NCBI GenBank assembly: GCA_035911095.1
Contig: JAMHWF010000044.1
Coordinates: 216,157-280,156, forward strand
Length of the DNA stretch: 64,000 nucleotides
Reading direction: 5' to 3'
Source: JAMHWF01 sp035911095
GTDB lineage: Bacteria; Pseudomonadota; Gammaproteobacteria; Burkholderiales; Burkholderiaceae_C
The translations under genes were made by a program, and so were the position numbers. Below the pieces are notes generated by a model, which saw only the letters and a list, made by a program, of their open reading frames with translations, ran no database searches and had not been told where the DNA came from. Every line of letters starts with the position of its first letter. The first letter of the stretch is position 1. Positions 62,184 to 64,000 of this stretch are shown here, one piece after another.

Positions 62184-62966
62184 TCAGCGAAACCGGGGCT
62201 GGCGCTTCTCGAGCGCGGCTGCGAGGCCTTCGGCGCCGTTGGCGTCGAAGAGGCTGTCGACGAAGCGCTCCCGCTCGGCGGCCAGCTGATCGCGCAGGCT
62301 GGCCGGCGGCCCGCGGCGCAGCAGATCCTTCGTGCCGGCGAGCAGGCTCGGCGGGCAGGTCGCGGCAAGCTGCGTGGCCAGCTCGAGCGCCGCGGCGAAG
62401 GATGCGCCCGGCGCGGTGATGCGGGCGACGAGGCCGAACGACGCCAGCGTGCGGGCATCGAGCGGCTCGGCCAGCCAGACGAGCTGCTGCAGCCGCTGGC
62501 GCGGCAGGGCCTGCGCCAGGTGCCAGAGCGCGCCGCCCTCCGGCGCCAACCCGTAGCGGGCTGCACCCAGCAGAAAGCGTGCGTCCTCTGCCGCGACGAT
62601 CAGGTCGCAGGCCAGGGCGAGCGAGAAGCCGGCGTCGGCGGCCTCGCCCTCGACCGCGGCGACAACCGGCTTCGGGAAGGCGGCGAGCGCTTCGATCCAG
62701 GCATGGAAGCGGTCGACCGATGCGCGCTGTGCCTCGGCGCCTTCCTCGCGCCGGCGCTGCAGCCGCGCCGGGTCGTCACCAGCGCAGAAGCTGCTGCCGT
62801 CCCCGCGCAGCACGACGGCGCGCACGCCGGCGTCGCCCTCGGCCACGTTCAGCAGCTCGACGCCGGCGCTGCAGGCCTGGTCGGACAAAGGGTGTCGCCG
62901 ATCGGGGTCTCTGATGGTCAACACCAGGGTCGTGTCGTGCCGTTCGGTGCGAAGCTCGGCGGTCAT
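62184..62966 (-). CDS. Crotonase-fold protein lacking the usual hydratase glutamates
   Basis: 260 residues of the enoyl-CoA hydratase/isomerase superfamily. The oxyanion-hole segments are recognisable: GDGSSFCAGDDPARLQ and AVEGEAADAGFSLALACDLI. The position of the first catalytic Glu is Ser in this protein (GFSLALACD), and the second is Ala (FLLGAARYGLAPEGG). Ordinary hydration is therefore unlikely; isomerase, thioesterase or another CoA reaction is possible. Function cannot be assigned. It is convergent with the gene at 61410 and divergent from the FimV-like gene. Confidence 0.82.
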   Translation of the reverse strand: MTAELRTERHDTTLVLTIRDPDRRHPLSDQACSAGVELLNVAEGDAGVRAVVLRGDGSSFCAGDDPARLQRRREEGAEAQRASVDRFHAWIEALAAFPKPVVAAVEGEAADAGFSLALACDLIVAAEDARFLLGAARYGLAPEGGALWHLAQALPRQRLQQLVWLAEPLDARTLASFGLVARITAPGASFAAALELATQLAATCPPSLLAGTKDLLRRGPPASLRDQLAAERERFVDSLFDANGAEGLAAALEKRQPRFR

Positions 62967-63165
62967 GCGAGGGGGCTTGCGAACGTGCGCGTGCAGGCGC
63001 GGGCGGGCGGTCCCGGGTCGGCCGGGGCGACGATTTTGTCACGCTGTCAGCGCGGAGGTTCGCGCTCGCTTCTCGACGCGGCACTAGCTGGCATAGGCAC
63101 TTAGCCCTTCATGCTAGAGTGAATTCACACTTCTCCAGGCTCCCGGACCCCTCTCGCTCCCACGC

Positions 63166-64000
63166 ATGCGCAGCGTCACCCGCCCGTTCGGAGCCGGTCT
63201 GGTCCTGGCCTTCGTCTCGCATGCCGCCTACGGTCTCGGCTTCGGCGGTTCGAGTCAGCACGCCGCCCTCGGCCAGCGCTTCGACTTCGTCGTGCCGCTG
63301 CGCTTCGACGAGGGGGAGTTCGTCTCCGAGGAATGCATCAACGCGACCGTCGTCGCCGGCGAGGTGCCGGTGCCGGAAAGAGCGGTGCGCATCGAGCTGG
63401 AGGCGGCCGGCCGGCCGAACGAAAGACGCATCCGCGTGCGCACCAGCGTGCCGATCGACGAGCCGGTGGTGCAGGTCAACCTGAGCGTCGGCTGCCCGGT
63501 CCAGCTGCAGCGCGAGTTCGTCGCCTTCGTCGACCCGCCGGCGCTGACGCTGGCGCAGGCCGAGGCGCCGGCCGCAGCCCCGGTCAGCCCCGCGCCGTCG
63601 AGTGCGCCGGCGCGCCAGGCGGTGGTCGCCGCCGCCACGCCTTCGCCGCCGCCGGCGCGGGCCGCTTCGGCGGTCGAGCCGCCGCCGCCCCGCGTGCGCC
63701 GGCCGCGGCCGATCACGCGGCCGAGCGTCGAGGCGAAGGAGGTGCCGGTCGCTCAGCAGACCCCGCGCCGCAGGACGCAGGCGCTGCCCGCCCCGGCGAC
63801 AGGCGGCGCCCGGCTGCAGCTCGATCCGGCCGAAGGTCTTGCGCGCGCGCCGACGCCCCCCGCCGCCGCCGTCGCCGCGGCGCAGTTGCCGGCCGCGCCA
63901 CCCGCTGCCCCACCGCTGCCGGCACCGGCAGCTGTCGCGACGCCGGCGGTGGCAGCCTCCGCCCCGGCCCCGGCCCCGGCCCCGGCCCCGGCCCCGGCCC
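63166..64000 (+). CDS. FimV-like N-terminal protein (C-terminus outside window)
   Basis: Secreted protein cut by the window end; 278 codons are present. Signal peptide MRSVTRPFGAGLVLAFVSHA, then the FimV N-terminal motif YGLGFGGSSQHAALGQRFDF. The domain continues with VPLRFDEGEFVSEECINATV and PIDEPVVQVNLSVGCPVQLQ, ending in REFVAFVDPP at about residue 125. The rest so far is a proline/alanine-rich linker rising into an (Ala-Pro) repeat. FimV proteins organise type IV pilus assembly and cell poles. ATG 63166 was chosen for the signal peptide. No stop before 64000. Confidence 0.75.
   Translation, partial: MRSVTRPFGAGLVLAFVSHAAYGLGFGGSSQHAALGQRFDFVVPLRFDEGEFVSEECINATVVAGEVPVPERAVRIELEAAGRPNERRIRVRTSVPIDEPVVQVNLSVGCPVQLQREFVAFVDPPALTLAQAEAPAAAPVSPAPSSAPARQAVVAAATPSPPPARAASAVEPPPPRVRRPRPITRPSVEAKEVPVAQQTPRRRTQALPAPATGGARLQLDPAEGLARAPTPPAAAVAAAQLPAAPPAAPPLPAPAAVATPAVAASAPAPAPAPAPAPA
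63961..64000 (+). repeat. GGCCCC hexanucleotide repeat encoding Ala-Pro
   Basis: At least six copies of a GGCCCC-type hexamer run to the window end in frame with the FimV-like gene, giving (Ala-Pro)n. Such a short tandem repeat is prone to copy-number change by slippage, which here would change linker length without a frameshift. The full extent is not visible. Confidence 0.7.

Overview
The window is GC-rich, densely coded chromosomal DNA on both strands. Gene content and protein style point to a betaproteobacterium of the order Burkholderiales (Rubrivivax/Leptothrix/Aquincola-like). The pointers are an smc-zipA pair, a dapC-dapD-pilU-dapE-prmB block, a FimV-like protein, MlaA, and an aerobic set of acyl-CoA and ketone-oxidation enzymes. 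The assignment is an inference from gene content, not from a marker gene. I saw no rRNA, tRNA, CRISPR array, transposase or prophage.

Layout. 1-6732 (minus): ABC-F ATPase (cut by the window start), prmB, dapE, pilU, dapD, dapC, that is lysine/peptidoglycan precursor synthesis with a pilus ATPase in the middle. 6733-7141: an AT-rich regulatory stretch with CTTCAA repeats. 7142-12262 (plus): EthD-like protein, terminator, smc, zipA. 12482-18861: a frameshifted Wzi-type gene, a divergent acyl-CoA dehydrogenase / APH-kinase pair (possible 4-hydroxyacyl-CoA catabolism), a zinc-ribbon membrane protein, and a lipoprotein with a duplicated molybdopterin-oxidoreductase-like domain.

19055-30731 (plus) is a cobalamin regulon: a cobalamin riboswitch followed by btuB, cobU, btuF, btuC, btuD, cobO, a PP-loop ATPase, cbiB, cobD, cobQ and cobT, mostly with overlapping stops and starts. 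It covers corrinoid uptake, adenosylation, aminopropanol-arm attachment and lower-ligand activation. The last two genes, cobS and cobC, lie at 36448-38029. They are separated from cobT by unrelated genes: mlaA, a decayed vapC toxin gene, a restriction-endonuclease-like membrane protein, a B12-binding radical SAM enzyme, a surface-antigen-like protein and an Ntn-type amidase.

38162-43356: nitronate monooxygenase-like enzyme, Hsp70-like ATPase, and a PaiB-monooxygenase fusion divergent from a MocR regulator. 43405-49700: a probable ketone-oxidation unit. An AcoR-type sigma-54 activator is divergent from a Baeyer-Villiger monooxygenase, an alpha/beta hydrolase and an outer-membrane channel. The intergenic region holds two TGTCC-N8-GGACA sites and a -24/-12 promoter. 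49740-52378: a PhoX phosphatase behind 11-bp-phased Pho-box-like repeats, then an OsmC protein.

52440-60576 (minus) is the most unusual region. It is a tight eight-gene operon with a dialkylresorcinol condensing enzyme (DarA-like), a KAS III (DarB-like), a small HTH-like protein, a BtrH-like putative acyl-ACP acyltransferase, an ABC exporter (ATPase and permease), an acyl carrier protein, and a two-domain ketosynthase. It looks like a resorcinol-type lipid pathway with its own transfer and export steps and no recognisable aromatase. 60668-64000: glutathione S-transferase, an unknown protein, a crotonase-fold protein lacking the usual catalytic glutamates, and the start of a FimV-like protein cut by the window end.
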